Shown: positions 27,386 to 35,190, numbered from the stretch's first letter. The stretch is DNA of 50,158 nt from Bacillota bacterium (GCA_023436305.1 JAEZJQ010000054.1:1-50158); one strand, 5' to 3'. Numbers and translations: made by a program. The notes: generated from the letters alone by a model not told the origin.

Positions 27386-27424
27386 TTCAATTTCTGTTTA
27401 AGTCAAGGTTAAGTTTGAATTAAA
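27386..27424 (-). promoter_or_regulatory. Pho-box array upstream of the PAP2-led operon
   Basis: On the minus strand: TTTAAT (27424), CTTAAC (27413) and CTTAAA (27402), then a degenerate ATTGAA (27391), each 11 bp apart. The array ends 64 bases before the PAP2 start. Candidate -10 hexamers downstream are TATAAA (27380) and TATAAT (27364). Confidence 0.75.
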
Positions 27425-27523
27425 TAATCAATTTTTATAAAAAAGATGAAAATAACGACGGTGAATTGATACCAAATAAAAAAAGGTAGTTCTTTATCCG
27501 GGATAACCGAAAAGTGCGCTTCC

Positions 27524-27578
27524 CTTAATTGAAATTTAATTAAAGGATATTTTGATCTTAATTTGTCACTACTATAAT
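27524..27578 (+). promoter_or_regulatory. Pho-box array and -10 of the porin gene
   Basis: CTTAAT (27524), TTTAAT (27535), a degenerate GATATT (27546) and CTTAAT (27557) lie in exact 11-bp phase. A perfect TATAAT (27573-27578) follows after a 10-base gap, and no good -35 is present, as expected for an activator-dependent promoter. Confidence 0.8.
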
Positions 27579-27647
27579 TTTCTCTAGCAAGGAAATAAAA
27601 AGAAACTTGCGGAAAAAATTCTATATTTAAAGGGAGGTTATTTTCGG

Positions 27648-28571
27648 ATGAAAAAGTTTTACGTACTTTTAGTTGCCATGATTTTATTGGTAACGGTTAG
27701 TGCCGTATCCATGGCGGCGGTGGATCTCGGCGGCAATGTGCGGATTTGGTACAAATCTAATTTAGGCGGTGATACCGGTGGTTTTTATTTTGACCGGTTG
27801 GCCCTGAAAGTTGGCGCCAGTATCAGTGATAATAATGGTTTTAAAAGCGAGTTGCGGTTTGGCTACAAAGGTGATCTTCTGAATATGGCTTACGACCAAA
27901 TTTATTACTATCAGAAGAATCTTTTCACTGCCGGTGATGAATTGAACGCCGGGTATGTTTTTCTTCCTTACTATAATGACAAATATATATCCTTGGTCGA
28001 ATCATTAGCAAAGAATAAAGGCAGTGTCAAAAACAGCACAGGTTTAAGGTACATCCTTAAGGTGGACGGTTTTGAGGGTTCTTTGGCTGTGGCCAACTGG
28101 AAAAATAGCTCTGATACCGCTTCGTTGGCTTCTGGAGAAGGAACCGGTCTTGACGAGGCTTTACGGGTATCATTCAAAGTGATGGACGGGTTGAATATCG
28201 GTGCCGGTTATATTAATGATACGGCCGTTTCCGGCGGCGCTACCACCAGTACCGGCAGAATGGTGGCCGATGTACTGTTTACCATGGATCCATTCACCGT
28301 ATTTTTCGAATATGTGAACGTCAACCCGAATGGCGGATCGGCTCGGAGTGGCATGTATTTGGAACCCAGCTTTACGTTGTCGGATAATATTACAGTATAC
28401 CTTGCCGGAACCCTTGCCTCGAAAGACAGCGGTTTGCAATCTTCCGAGTATATGGCCGGTGGAGTTAAATTCATGGTGGCTCCCAAAACTGCCATCCAGG
28501 CTGAATACCTTTCTTACCCGGATAATAATTCCGCCAACAGTTTAAATGTGAGACTCAGAGCCGATTTCTAA
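27648..28571 (+). CDS. Putative outer-membrane porin, phosphate-starvation associated
   Basis: A 307-residue secreted beta-barrel candidate. The signal peptide is clear (basic start, hydrophobic core, cut near SMA-AVD at about residue 24). The mature part shows alternating hydrophobic and polar strands with many Gly, Asn and aromatic girdle residues, few Cys, and short turns. It ends in LNVRLRADF, with a terminal Phe as in the beta-signal read by the BAM machinery. There is no SLH domain, unlike OmpM porins of Negativicutes. ATG 27648 has AGGGAGG. A Pho-box promoter precedes it, a terminator follows, and pstS is next, so a phosphate-induced porin in the style of OprP or PhoE is a reasonable inference. 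Sequence kinship to those is not visible. Confidence 0.75.
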   Translation: MKKFYVLLVAMILLVTVSAVSMAAVDLGGNVRIWYKSNLGGDTGGFYFDRLALKVGASISDNNGFKSELRFGYKGDLLNMAYDQIYYYQKNLFTAGDELNAGYVFLPYYNDKYISLVESLAKNKGSVKNSTGLRYILKVDGFEGSLAVANWKNSSDTASLASGEGTGLDEALRVSFKVMDGLNIGAGYINDTAVSGGATTSTGRMVADVLFTMDPFTVFFEYVNVNPNGGSARSGMYLEPSFTLSDNITVYLAGTLASKDSGLQSSEYMAGGVKFMVAPKTAIQAEYLSYPDNNSANSLNVRLRADF

Positions 28572-28597
28572 GATTTCTCATGAATATTATCGCTGAT

Positions 28598-28621
28598 AAA
28601 CACCCTTCGGGGTGTTTTTTT
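28598..28621 (+). terminator. Terminator after the porin gene
   Basis: AAACACCC-TTCG-GGGTGTTTTTTT: a perfect stem with a UUCG tetraloop followed by a T-run. Confidence 0.93.
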
Positions 28622-28641
28622 CGGAACTTAATTCAATAAAT

Positions 28642-28695
28642 TTTAATCTTTTCTTAATCTGAGGCTTAATTTTTCTTTAATAATAAAGTGATAAT
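28642..28695 (+). promoter_or_regulatory. Pho-box array and -10 of pstS
   Basis: TTTAAT (28642), CTTAAT (28653), CTTAAT (28665) and TTTAAT (28676) are spaced 11, 12 and 11 bp. GATAAT at 28690-28695 is a likely -10. The pstS start is 35 bases further. Confidence 0.8.
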
Positions 28696-28729
28696 TTTAG
28701 ATTGTAGTAAATGAATAGGAGGTTATTCG

Positions 28730-29536
28730 ATGAAAAAGTTAGTTGTTTTTGCTTTGATTGGAATTCTGTGTTTCGGCGCCATCATTTTGGCCGCTCCTTT
28801 AAAAGGTAGCATCCAGATTGTCGGTTCCACATCCGTACAGCCTCTGGCGGAAGAATTAGCTCAAGCTTTTATGGCCAAGAACAAAAACGTTAAAATATTT
28901 GTCCAGGGCGGCGGCTCCGGGGCTGGAATCAAAGCGGCCATGACTGGTACGGCGGATATTGGCACCAGTTCCCGGGAGCTTGAGCCGACGGAGACCGGGG
29001 TTGTGGAAACTGTCATCGCCAAGGACGGGATCGCGATTATCGTCAATAAGTCCAATGCGGTAACCGATCTCACCCTGGATCAGCTTCAAAAGATTTATAG
29101 CGGGGCCATTACCAACTGGAAAGAAGTTGGCGGACCTAATATGAAGATTCAAGTGGTGAACCGGGAAGCCGGTTCCGGAACCCGGGGCGCCTTCGAAGAG
29201 ATCGTTTTAAAGCCTGCCAAACTCTCCAATACCAGTGATTGTCTGGTGCAAGCCTCCACCGGAGCCGTGCAGCAGACTGTGGCAATTACCAAAGAGGCCA
29301 TTGGTTATGTTTCCCTTGGCTCCTTGGATAAAACTGCCGTTAAACCGCTTACTCTCAACGGAGTCGAATGCAACGAGAAAAATATCATGGCCAAAACGTA
29401 CAAAGTGCAACGGCCGTTTTTGATGCTGACCAAAACCACCCCCACCGGTGTCGTGAAAGCTTTCCTGGATTGGGTGGTTGGTCCGGAAGGACAGAAAATT
29501 GTTGGAAAAGAGTTTATTACGGTAATTCAAAAATAG
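28730..29536 (+). CDS. pstS: Phosphate ABC transporter, substrate-binding protein
   Basis: A 268-residue phosphate-binding protein that delivers phosphate to PstCAB. The signal peptide spans about residues 1-21. Phosphate-site motifs are present: IVGSTSVQPLAEELAQ, QGGGSGAGIKAA, DIGTSSREL and NREAGSGTRGAFEE. It ends in the usual LDWVVGPEGQKIVGKEFITV. The signal peptide has a Cys (GILCFG) but not a lipobox, since Leu precedes it, and none elsewhere. Monoderm Firmicutes normally anchor PstS as a lipoprotein, so this form suggests a soluble periplasmic protein. ATG 28730 has AGGAGG. A Pho box precedes it, and it is separated from pstC by two genes on the same strand. Confidence 0.96.
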   Translation: MKKLVVFALIGILCFGAIILAAPLKGSIQIVGSTSVQPLAEELAQAFMAKNKNVKIFVQGGGSGAGIKAAMTGTADIGTSSRELEPTETGVVETVIAKDGIAIIVNKSNAVTDLTLDQLQKIYSGAITNWKEVGGPNMKIQVVNREAGSGTRGAFEEIVLKPAKLSNTSDCLVQASTGAVQQTVAITKEAIGYVSLGSLDKTAVKPLTLNGVECNEKNIMAKTYKVQRPFLMLTKTTPTGVVKAFLDWVVGPEGQKIVGKEFITVIQK

Positions 29537-29567
29537 AGTCCCGCTTATGAAAAAATTGTCGATTTTA

Positions 29568-29600
29568 GCTGCCCTTTCGATGTAAGGGGCGGTTTTTTTA
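29568..29600 (+). terminator. Terminator after pstS
   Basis: CTGCCCTT and AAGGGGCGG flank a short loop and are followed by TTTTTTT, 30-60 bases after the pstS stop. The stem is slightly imperfect. Confidence 0.7.
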
Positions 29601-29606
29601 TGATTA

Positions 29607-29656
29607 CTTGATACTTATTTAATCTTGATTTAAACCGGTCTGAATTTTGGTTTAAA
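29607..29656 (+). promoter_or_regulatory. Pho-box array upstream of the 44-residue zinc-ribbon gene
   Basis: Five hexamers in exact 11-bp phase: CTTGAT (29607), TTTAAT (29618), TTTAAA (29629), CTGAAT (29640), TTTAAA (29651). TATGTT (29662) or TTAATA (29666) could be the -10. The gene starts about 130 bases downstream. Confidence 0.68.
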
Positions 29657-29787
29657 GGAACTATGTTAATATTTTCATGTTGAAAGCTTGTGCTTTACCG
29701 TAAACCTTCAAACTGGCTCACCTTTACCTTACCAAGGAATGGCCGGTATTCAAAAAGAAGCGAATTGCCGAAAGGAGGTGAATGAAC

Positions 29788-29922
29788 ATGCACTATTGTC
29801 CGGATTGCAAGAACCAAATCAGAAGTTATGAAGAGTTTTGTCCGAAATGTGGTGCTGATTTAAACCGGGTGAAGTTAGCACAGAGCAAAGAGAAAACAAC
29901 TGTTTTGTTCTGGACTTTCTAA
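29788..29922 (+). CDS. 44-residue double-CxxC zinc-ribbon protein
   Basis: A very short gene with the two pairs of a zinc ribbon: CPDC (residues 3-6) and CPKC (19-22). The N-terminus resembles the small zinc-ribbon domains that head many membrane or regulatory proteins, but here it stands alone with a basic tail. AAAGGAGGTG precedes ATG 29788 at ideal spacing; another ATG at 29782 is too close to that site. The stop codon is inside the loop of the following terminator. With its own Pho-box array between pstS and the chemoreceptor, it is probably expressed in phosphate starvation. Target unknown. Confidence 0.75.
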   Translation: MHYCPDCKNQIRSYEEFCPKCGADLNRVKLAQSKEKTTVLFWTF

Positions 29923-29939
29923 ACGAAAGTCTTTTTTTT
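29914..29939 (+). terminator. Terminator overlapping the zinc-ribbon stop codon
   Basis: GACTTTC-TAAAC-GAAAGTC followed by eight T. The TAA stop codon of the small gene forms part of the loop. Confidence 0.9.
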
Positions 29940-30086
29940 GAGCGCGCATAAGTTCGTGTAAATACAACATACTTCTGATTACTCCGGCGATTAAAACACA
30001 TGAATACTTTACAGATTAAATCGTTGTCATAAGCAATATCATATGGATATATTTAATCACCGAAATACGAGAGATTGGTGAGCGAC

Positions 30087-31589
30087 ATGATATTGATTCA
30101 AAACCTTAATCAAATTTTTAAAAAAATAATTCAAATCTATTTAAATATGAAAGTAATCTGGAAATTAATGTTTAATTTCGGATTAATTTTAATCATCGTA
30201 TTTCTTATCGCAGGAATCAGCCGAACCGGCATCAACCAATTCCATCATAAATTGATATCCGTGATTAATGCGGAACTTGAACCTTTGGTTTACTTGCATG
30301 ATATTCGTTCCTGCGTTTCCGACATGGGAGTTACGGCGAAAGAAGCTATCATGCAAAAAGATACCGTCGCCTTAAAGTATATTTCCAATAAATATCTTCC
30401 CAATACAGTCCGCAAAACCATGGATTATTCTTTCAAGAAGTTGCTTGAGAATATCGCGGAAGATAAAATCAAAAAAAATTTACTGGAAATCCGGCAATAT
30501 TGGCTACAATATTACGAGTTATATCAACAATTTTTGAGCGCGGAATTAGCGAATCAACCCTCTGAATTTACCCAAAAAGCAAATCAACTTCGCTATTTCC
30601 TAATTGGCGGAATTGACCGCCTGATTGAAAATCATTACCGGCAGCAAGCCGTATTAGCGAAAACGGAAGCTGAAAATATCTATCAGAATCAGCAATTCAG
30701 TACTTGGATGTTATTGAGCGCGGCAATTTTGTTCACGTTAATGATTAGTTGTTTAACAACTTGGACAATGGTTACTCCTTTACGAAAAATGGCTATGGCT
30801 TCCCGGCAAATTGTTGGCGGTGATTTGAAAGTCAGTTTGCCGGCGAACCGGCGTGATGAATTCGGAGAAGTTTCATCGTGTTTTAATCTGATGGCAACCG
30901 AGTTAACATTATTGGTTGAAAAAGTTAAGCACGCCGCCGATCGGGTCAATGAAAGCAGCCAAAAATTATTGGAAGAGACCGGCGTCAGCAGCGCCGTCAC
31001 CCAACAGTTAATGGATGCCGTTTCCCAGGTAGCCAAGGGCGCCACGATTCAACAACAAAAAGTCTCCTCAGTCCGAGAGAATGTTAAAACCATCACCAAA
31101 TTTTCAAAGCATGTTAATGAAATAACCAGCCAAGTATCTCATTTAGCGAAAGATACAGTTACCAAGGCACTGCATGGTGAAAAAACTGTTGGTCAAGTCG
31201 TTCATAAAATTCAAATGATCCGCAACTTAATGAACGAATCCGATAGTATCATGAAACGGCTTCAATCGTTATCCGGGGATATTGAAAAAATGACCCTGAT
31301 CATCGAAGATATTGCCGAACAAACGGATCTACTTTCCCTAAATGCCGCCATTGAGGCCGCACGAGCTGGAAAATACGGTAAGGGGTTTGGGGTAATCACC
31401 CACATCGCTGATCAGCATAAAAAAGGTACTGTTCAAGCTTCGGCTGCCGCCGGGGAACATTTTAGTTATACCCAGGAAATAATGAATGTAAGCCAGACCC
31501 TTGCTCTTTGGGGAAAAAATTTACGCCAGGCGGTTGATAAATTTAAGATCAAACATTCCGGTGAGATCCAAAATAAATCCTCGACCTAA
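30087..31589 (+). CDS. Methyl-accepting chemotaxis-like protein with shortened signalling domain
   Basis: A 500-residue receptor. TM1 (residues about 20-43), an extracytoplasmic four-helix-bundle-like sensor, TM2 (about 205-228), a HAMP domain (VTPLRKMAMASRQIVGGDLK), then the ascending coiled coil and the hairpin tip (EDIAEQTDLLSLNAAIEAAR, near residue 410-428). After GKGFGVI the normal AVVADEVRKLAE stretch and most of the descending helix are missing. The sequence jumps to a terminal segment (TQEIMNVSQTLALWGKNLRQ, AVDKFKI) like the end of normal receptors. This looks like an in-frame internal deletion of some 80-100 residues, so kinase control is doubtful. It is the only chemotaxis gene here, between the zinc ribbon and pstC. 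Confidence 0.85.
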   Translation: MILIQNLNQIFKKIIQIYLNMKVIWKLMFNFGLILIIVFLIAGISRTGINQFHHKLISVINAELEPLVYLHDIRSCVSDMGVTAKEAIMQKDTVALKYISNKYLPNTVRKTMDYSFKKLLENIAEDKIKKNLLEIRQYWLQYYELYQQFLSAELANQPSEFTQKANQLRYFLIGGIDRLIENHYRQQAVLAKTEAENIYQNQQFSTWMLLSAAILFTLMISCLTTWTMVTPLRKMAMASRQIVGGDLKVSLPANRRDEFGEVSSCFNLMATELTLLVEKVKHAADRVNESSQKLLEETGVSSAVTQQLMDAVSQVAKGATIQQQKVSSVRENVKTITKFSKHVNEITSQVSHLAKDTVTKALHGEKTVGQVVHKIQMIRNLMNESDSIMKRLQSLSGDIEKMTLIIEDIAEQTDLLSLNAAIEAARAGKYGKGFGVITHIADQHKKGTVQASAAAGEHFSYTQEIMNVSQTLALWGKNLRQAVDKFKIKHSGEIQNKSST

Positions 31590-31624
31590 TATTTGCAGTT
31601 TGTATATATACCAAACTTTATCTT

Positions 31625-31679
31625 CTTAATCCGTTCTTAACAATTGCTTTAATAAGATTTAATTTTTATCCTGTAAGAT
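31625..31679 (+). promoter_or_regulatory. Pho-box array and -10 of the pstCAB-phoU-phoPR operon
   Basis: CTTAAT (31625), CTTAAC (31636), CTTTAA (31647) and TTTAAT (31658), each 11 bp apart. TAAGAT (31674-31679) follows after 10 bases as a likely -10, 55 bases before the pstC ATG. Confidence 0.8.
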
Positions 31680-31734
31680 GAAATTAAATGATACGAGTAT
31701 TGTTATCGAAAGGTTTCTTCAGGGAGGTTTGAAA

Positions 31735-32607
31735 ATGGAAAGTCACATCCGGATGAAGCAAAAAGAGCGGTTCATCGTCGGGGTACTACTGGCTTTGGCT
31801 TGTATTGCGGTAGCCGGGGTTATTTTGATCATTTTGTTTGTATTTCGGGAAGGCTGGCCGGTGTTGATGAAATATGGGCCGCTCACGCTTGCCTCCGGCC
31901 GTGAATGGCAACCTACCCAAGGAAAGTTTGGATTGCTGCCGTTAATTATCGGTTCCGCCTATGTTACTTTGTCCGCTCTGGTGCTGGGCGTCCCTTTGGG
32001 AGTGGGATGCGCGGTATTCATGGCCGAAATTGCTCCAAATCGTATAACCAGGATGATGCGGCCCGCGATCAATTTGTTGGCGGGAATACCATCGGTGGTT
32101 TATGGTTTTTTCGGTTTGGTGGTCCTGGTTCCGGCGTTACGTGGCGTTTTTGGCGGAGTTGGGTTCAGTTTGCTAGCGGGCGGAGTTATATTAGCCATCA
32201 TGATTTTGCCGACGATCATCAGTATTTCCGAGGATGCGCTCCGGGCGGTGCCAGTGGATTACAAGGAAGCTTCCCTGGCTTTGGGAGCCACCCGGTGGCA
32301 AACGATTTATAAAGTGTTGGTCCCGGCTGCGGGATCGGGGATCATGGCCGCCATTATCCTGGGAATGGGGCGGGCCATCGGAGAGACCATGGCGGTGATC
32401 ATGATTACCGGGAATACTCCGTTGGTGCCGAAGTCAATTCTCAGTCCCGGCCCGACGTTAACGGGAACCATCGGCCAGGAATGGTCCTATGCCGCCGGTG
32501 AACATGCCCAGGCTCTGTTCACGGTAGGTATATTCTTATTCATATTAATCATCATCATTAATTCCACGGCGCTTATCTTCTCACAAAGGAGGGTGAAGCA
32601 GCAATGA
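31735..32607 (+). CDS. pstC: Phosphate ABC transporter permease PstC
   Basis: A 290-residue inner-membrane permease with six helices. The binding-protein-dependent permease loop (EEA-like) is ALRAVPVDYKEASLALGATR (near residue 185), contacting PstB. LAGIPSVVYGFFGL and MGRAIGETMAVIMITGN are PstC/PstA hallmarks. It forms the channel with PstA. The start is ATG 31735, preceded by GGGAGG; the frame opens upstream but inside the promoter. It overlaps pstA by four bases. Confidence 0.97.
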   Translation: MESHIRMKQKERFIVGVLLALACIAVAGVILIILFVFREGWPVLMKYGPLTLASGREWQPTQGKFGLLPLIIGSAYVTLSALVLGVPLGVGCAVFMAEIAPNRITRMMRPAINLLAGIPSVVYGFFGLVVLVPALRGVFGGVGFSLLAGGVILAIMILPTIISISEDALRAVPVDYKEASLALGATRWQTIYKVLVPAAGSGIMAAIILGMGRAIGETMAVIMITGNTPLVPKSILSPGPTLTGTIGQEWSYAAGEHAQALFTVGIFLFILIIIINSTALIFSQRRVKQQ

Positions 32608-33443
32608 GGTTTTGGGCTAAAATTTCCCAGCATCTGGCATTTGCTTTGTTATGGACTAGCGCGGTGATTACTATCGGTTGTTTGGTATTGATCATCCTGT
32701 TTATTTTGAAAGAAGGGTTGCCTTCCATCAATTGGGAATTTCTCACCGCATTCCCGGAAGCCATGGGCCGTAAGGGCGGTATTTTCCCGACGATTATCGC
32801 TTCAATTTATTTAACGTTGGTGGCGTTAATCATTGCGGCTCCTATCGGGGTCGGCGCCGCGGTTTATTTGACCGAATATACCCGTGAGGGTTGGATCACC
32901 AAGATTATCCGTTTTGGAACCGAAACGTTAGCCGGAGTTCCTTCGATCATTTTCGGATTGTTTGGTTTTGCATTTTTAGTGACCTTCCTACACTTGGGTT
33001 TCTCGATTCTCTCCGGGGCCATTACTTTGGCGTTAATGCTTTTGCCGACCATCATCCGTACTGCCGAGGAAGCTATTAAAGCGGTTCCGAACTCATACCG
33101 TGAAGGCAGTTTGGCCTTGGGCGCCCATAAATGGACCACCATCGCCAAAGTAGTCATACCTGCCGCATTGCCGGGAATTGTAACCGGTCTGGTACTGGCA
33201 ACCGGACGGGCTATTGGAGAAACAGCGGCCGTTTGGTTAACCGTCGGTGGCGCGCTACGCCTGCCGGTTTCTGTGATGGATTCCGCCCGCCCCATGACTT
33301 TGCATCTATACACGCTGGCGGCGGAAGGCTTGTCGTTACCCAGGGCGTATGCCACCGCCAGTATTTTAATTATCACCATTTGGATAATTAACACCGTCGC
33401 TAATTTAATAATGTCCAGGTTTTCCTTGAAACTAAGGGCATGA
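32604..33443 (+). CDS. pstA: Phosphate ABC transporter permease PstA
   Basis: A 279-residue permease pairing with PstC. It shows the same layout: LAGVPSIIFGLFGFAFLV, the coupling loop AIKAVPNSYREGSLALGAHK, and ATGRAIGETAAVWLTVGG. Six membrane helices fit the family. ATG 32604 shares four bases with the pstC stop (translational coupling), with AAAGGAGGG inside the end of pstC. pstB follows after 118 bases, a gap filled by a heptad repeat array. Confidence 0.97.
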   Translation: MRFWAKISQHLAFALLWTSAVITIGCLVLIILFILKEGLPSINWEFLTAFPEAMGRKGGIFPTIIASIYLTLVALIIAAPIGVGAAVYLTEYTREGWITKIIRFGTETLAGVPSIIFGLFGFAFLVTFLHLGFSILSGAITLALMLLPTIIRTAEEAIKAVPNSYREGSLALGAHKWTTIAKVVIPAALPGIVTGLVLATGRAIGETAAVWLTVGGALRLPVSVMDSARPMTLHLYTLAAEGLSLPRAYATASILIITIWIINTVANLIMSRFSLKLRA

Positions 33444-33505
33444 TTTAAACCTCGATTCAGCAAGTCAATATTTTAGTATATTTTGTAAGTTACTTGCAGA
33501 ATTCA

Positions 33506-33540
33506 GGTTAAGGTGTGAAGGGTGAAGTTTGAAGTGTGAA
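33506..33540. repeat. Heptad repeat array between pstA and pstB
   Basis: Units GGTTAAG, GTGTGAA, GGGTGAA, GTTTGAA, GTGTGAA in 7-base register (33506-33540). The same unit family, inverted, occurs at 35143-35177 on the other side of pstB-phoU. Confidence 0.75.
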
Positions 33541-33561
33541 AAATAATTCGGAGGGTTTTCC

Positions 33562-34320
33562 ATGATGGTAGAAAAGATTGTTGCCGAGAATTTTAATCTG
33601 TACTATGGGAATTTTCAGGCCTTAACCGATATTAATATGAAGATTTATCAGAAAAGCGTTACGGCGCTAATTGGGCCTTCCGGTTGCGGTAAAACAACGT
33701 TTTTACGTTCCATCAATCGCATGAATGATTTGATAGCCCATGTCCGAACCGGGGGTCGGATTCGTATGGATGGAGATAATATTTATGATCCGAAAGTTGA
33801 TGTGGTGGATTTGCGCAAACGGGTAGGTATGGTCTTCCAGCGCCCCAATCCGTTTCCCATGTCAATTTTTGACAATATCGCCTATGGCCCGAGGGTTCAC
33901 GGCATGAAAAATAAAAACCGGTTGAAAGAGATCGTGGAGCAGAGTCTGATGGGCGCGGCGCTTTGGAATGAAGTTAAAGACCGGCTTAACTCTCCGGCTT
34001 TGAGGCTATCCGGCGGCCAACAGCAGCGGTTATGCATCGCCCGGCTGTTAGCGGTGGAACCGGAGGTTTTGTTAATGGATGAACCAGCTTCGGCTTTAGA
34101 CCCGATATCCACCAGTAAGATTGAAGACTTAATCTCCGAACTGAAAAAAAATTACTCCATTATTATTGTGACTCACAATATGCAACAGGCGGCCCGAATT
34201 TCGGATTCATTGGGTTTCTTTCTACTGGGTCGTTTGGTGGAGTATGGACCCACTGAAGCCGTGATGACCAACCCGGAACAAAAAGAAACCGAGGATTATC
34301 TTACCGGACGTTTCGGTTGA
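33562..34320 (+). CDS. pstB: Phosphate ABC transporter ATPase PstB
   Basis: A 252-residue ABC ATPase driving phosphate import. Walker A GPSGCGKTTF (near residue 37), Q-loop VFQRPNPFP, signature LSGGQQQR (near 151), Walker B VLLMDEPASALD, and the switch His in IIIVTHNMQQAAR. GGAGGG precedes ATG 33562; a second ATG at 33565 is equally possible. It is part of the pst operon. Confidence 0.98.
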   Translation: MMVEKIVAENFNLYYGNFQALTDINMKIYQKSVTALIGPSGCGKTTFLRSINRMNDLIAHVRTGGRIRMDGDNIYDPKVDVVDLRKRVGMVFQRPNPFPMSIFDNIAYGPRVHGMKNKNRLKEIVEQSLMGAALWNEVKDRLNSPALRLSGGQQQRLCIARLLAVEPEVLLMDEPASALDPISTSKIEDLISELKKNYSIIIVTHNMQQAARISDSLGFFLLGRLVEYGPTEAVMTNPEQKETEDYLTGRFG

Positions 34321-34423
34321 TCCTTTTTGTAAAATTATCCGTAATAATTAATGGATTACCGGCTTATTTTTATTAAGGCGGATCTCGTAAGGAGTTCCAT
34401 TTAAAATTGGAGGTGATTTTTCA

Positions 34424-35080
34424 ATGACACGCGAAGGGCTGGATAAGTTATTAAGCGATTTACAGCAAGAAATGCTGCGGATGGGCAGTATGGTCGAGGA
34501 AGCCATTCATTTGGCGGTAGAATCATTGGCCCGGCAGGATTTGGAATTAGCCCGACAAATTATCGACGGGGATGATTTGATTGATGATCTGTCACTGAAG
34601 ATCGAAGAGGATTGTATTCGTTTAATCGCTTTGCAACAGCCAATTGCCAAGGATTTACGGGTGATTACCACGGTTTTGAAAACAGTGAACGATTTGGAGC
34701 GGATCGCCGATCACGCCACCAATATTGCGGAGATAACCCAACGTATCGGAAAGACCCCGCTCATTAAACAACTGGTTGACATTCCAAGGATGGCGAATCA
34801 AGTGGAAAAAATGGTCCGGGATAGTTTAAAGGCTTTTGTCGAACGTGATATCGCTCTTGCCAAGGCCAATTGTCTGAGCGACGATAAGATCGACAAAATA
34901 TATGAAGATTTATTTACTGAATTAACCGGATTTGTTCAGGCCGGCGGCGATTCCAACCGGAACACGCAGGCGCTGAATTTATTATTTACCGCCCGCTTTT
35001 TGGAACGGGTCGGTGACCATGCCACCAACATCGGTGAACGGGTAATTTACCTGGTTACCGGCAAACGGGAGCGATATTAA
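34424..35080 (+). CDS. phoU: Phosphate signalling regulator PhoU
   Basis: A 218-residue all-helical protein with two PhoU repeats, each with the metal-binding signature: NDLERIADHATNIAE near residue 85 and LERVGDHATNIGERV near 190. PhoU links the PstSCAB transporter to the PhoR kinase, keeping the Pho response off in high phosphate, and limits toxic uptake. GGAGGTG precedes ATG 34424. It lies 103 bases after pstB in the usual pstSCAB-phoU order. Confidence 0.97.
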   Translation: MTREGLDKLLSDLQQEMLRMGSMVEEAIHLAVESLARQDLELARQIIDGDDLIDDLSLKIEEDCIRLIALQQPIAKDLRVITTVLKTVNDLERIADHATNIAEITQRIGKTPLIKQLVDIPRMANQVEKMVRDSLKAFVERDIALAKANCLSDDKIDKIYEDLFTELTGFVQAGGDSNRNTQALNLLFTARFLERVGDHATNIGERVIYLVTGKRERY

Positions 35081-35083
35081 TAA

Positions 35084-35118
35084 GGGAAAAGTGTAAAGGG
35101 AAAAGGGTAAAGGGTAAA
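35084..35118. repeat. Heptad repeat array downstream of phoU
   Basis: Five units in register: GGGAAAA, GTGTAAA, GGGAAAA, GGGTAAA, GGGTAAA. They start four bases after the phoU stop codon. Confidence 0.7.
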
Positions 35119-35142
35119 ATAATTAAAATCTCTTGACTTTAT

Positions 35143-35177
35143 TTCAAACTTCACCCTTCAAACTTCACACTTTATAC
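35143..35177. repeat. Heptad repeat array upstream of phoP (inverted family)
   Basis: Units TTCAAAC, TTCACCC, TTCAAAC, TTCACAC, TTTATAC. Read on the minus strand these are GTGTGAA, GTTTGAA, GGGTGAA and GTTTGAA, the same unit family as at 33506-33540 but inverted. Confidence 0.75.
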
Positions 35178-35190
35178 ACGGGGTGAATGA

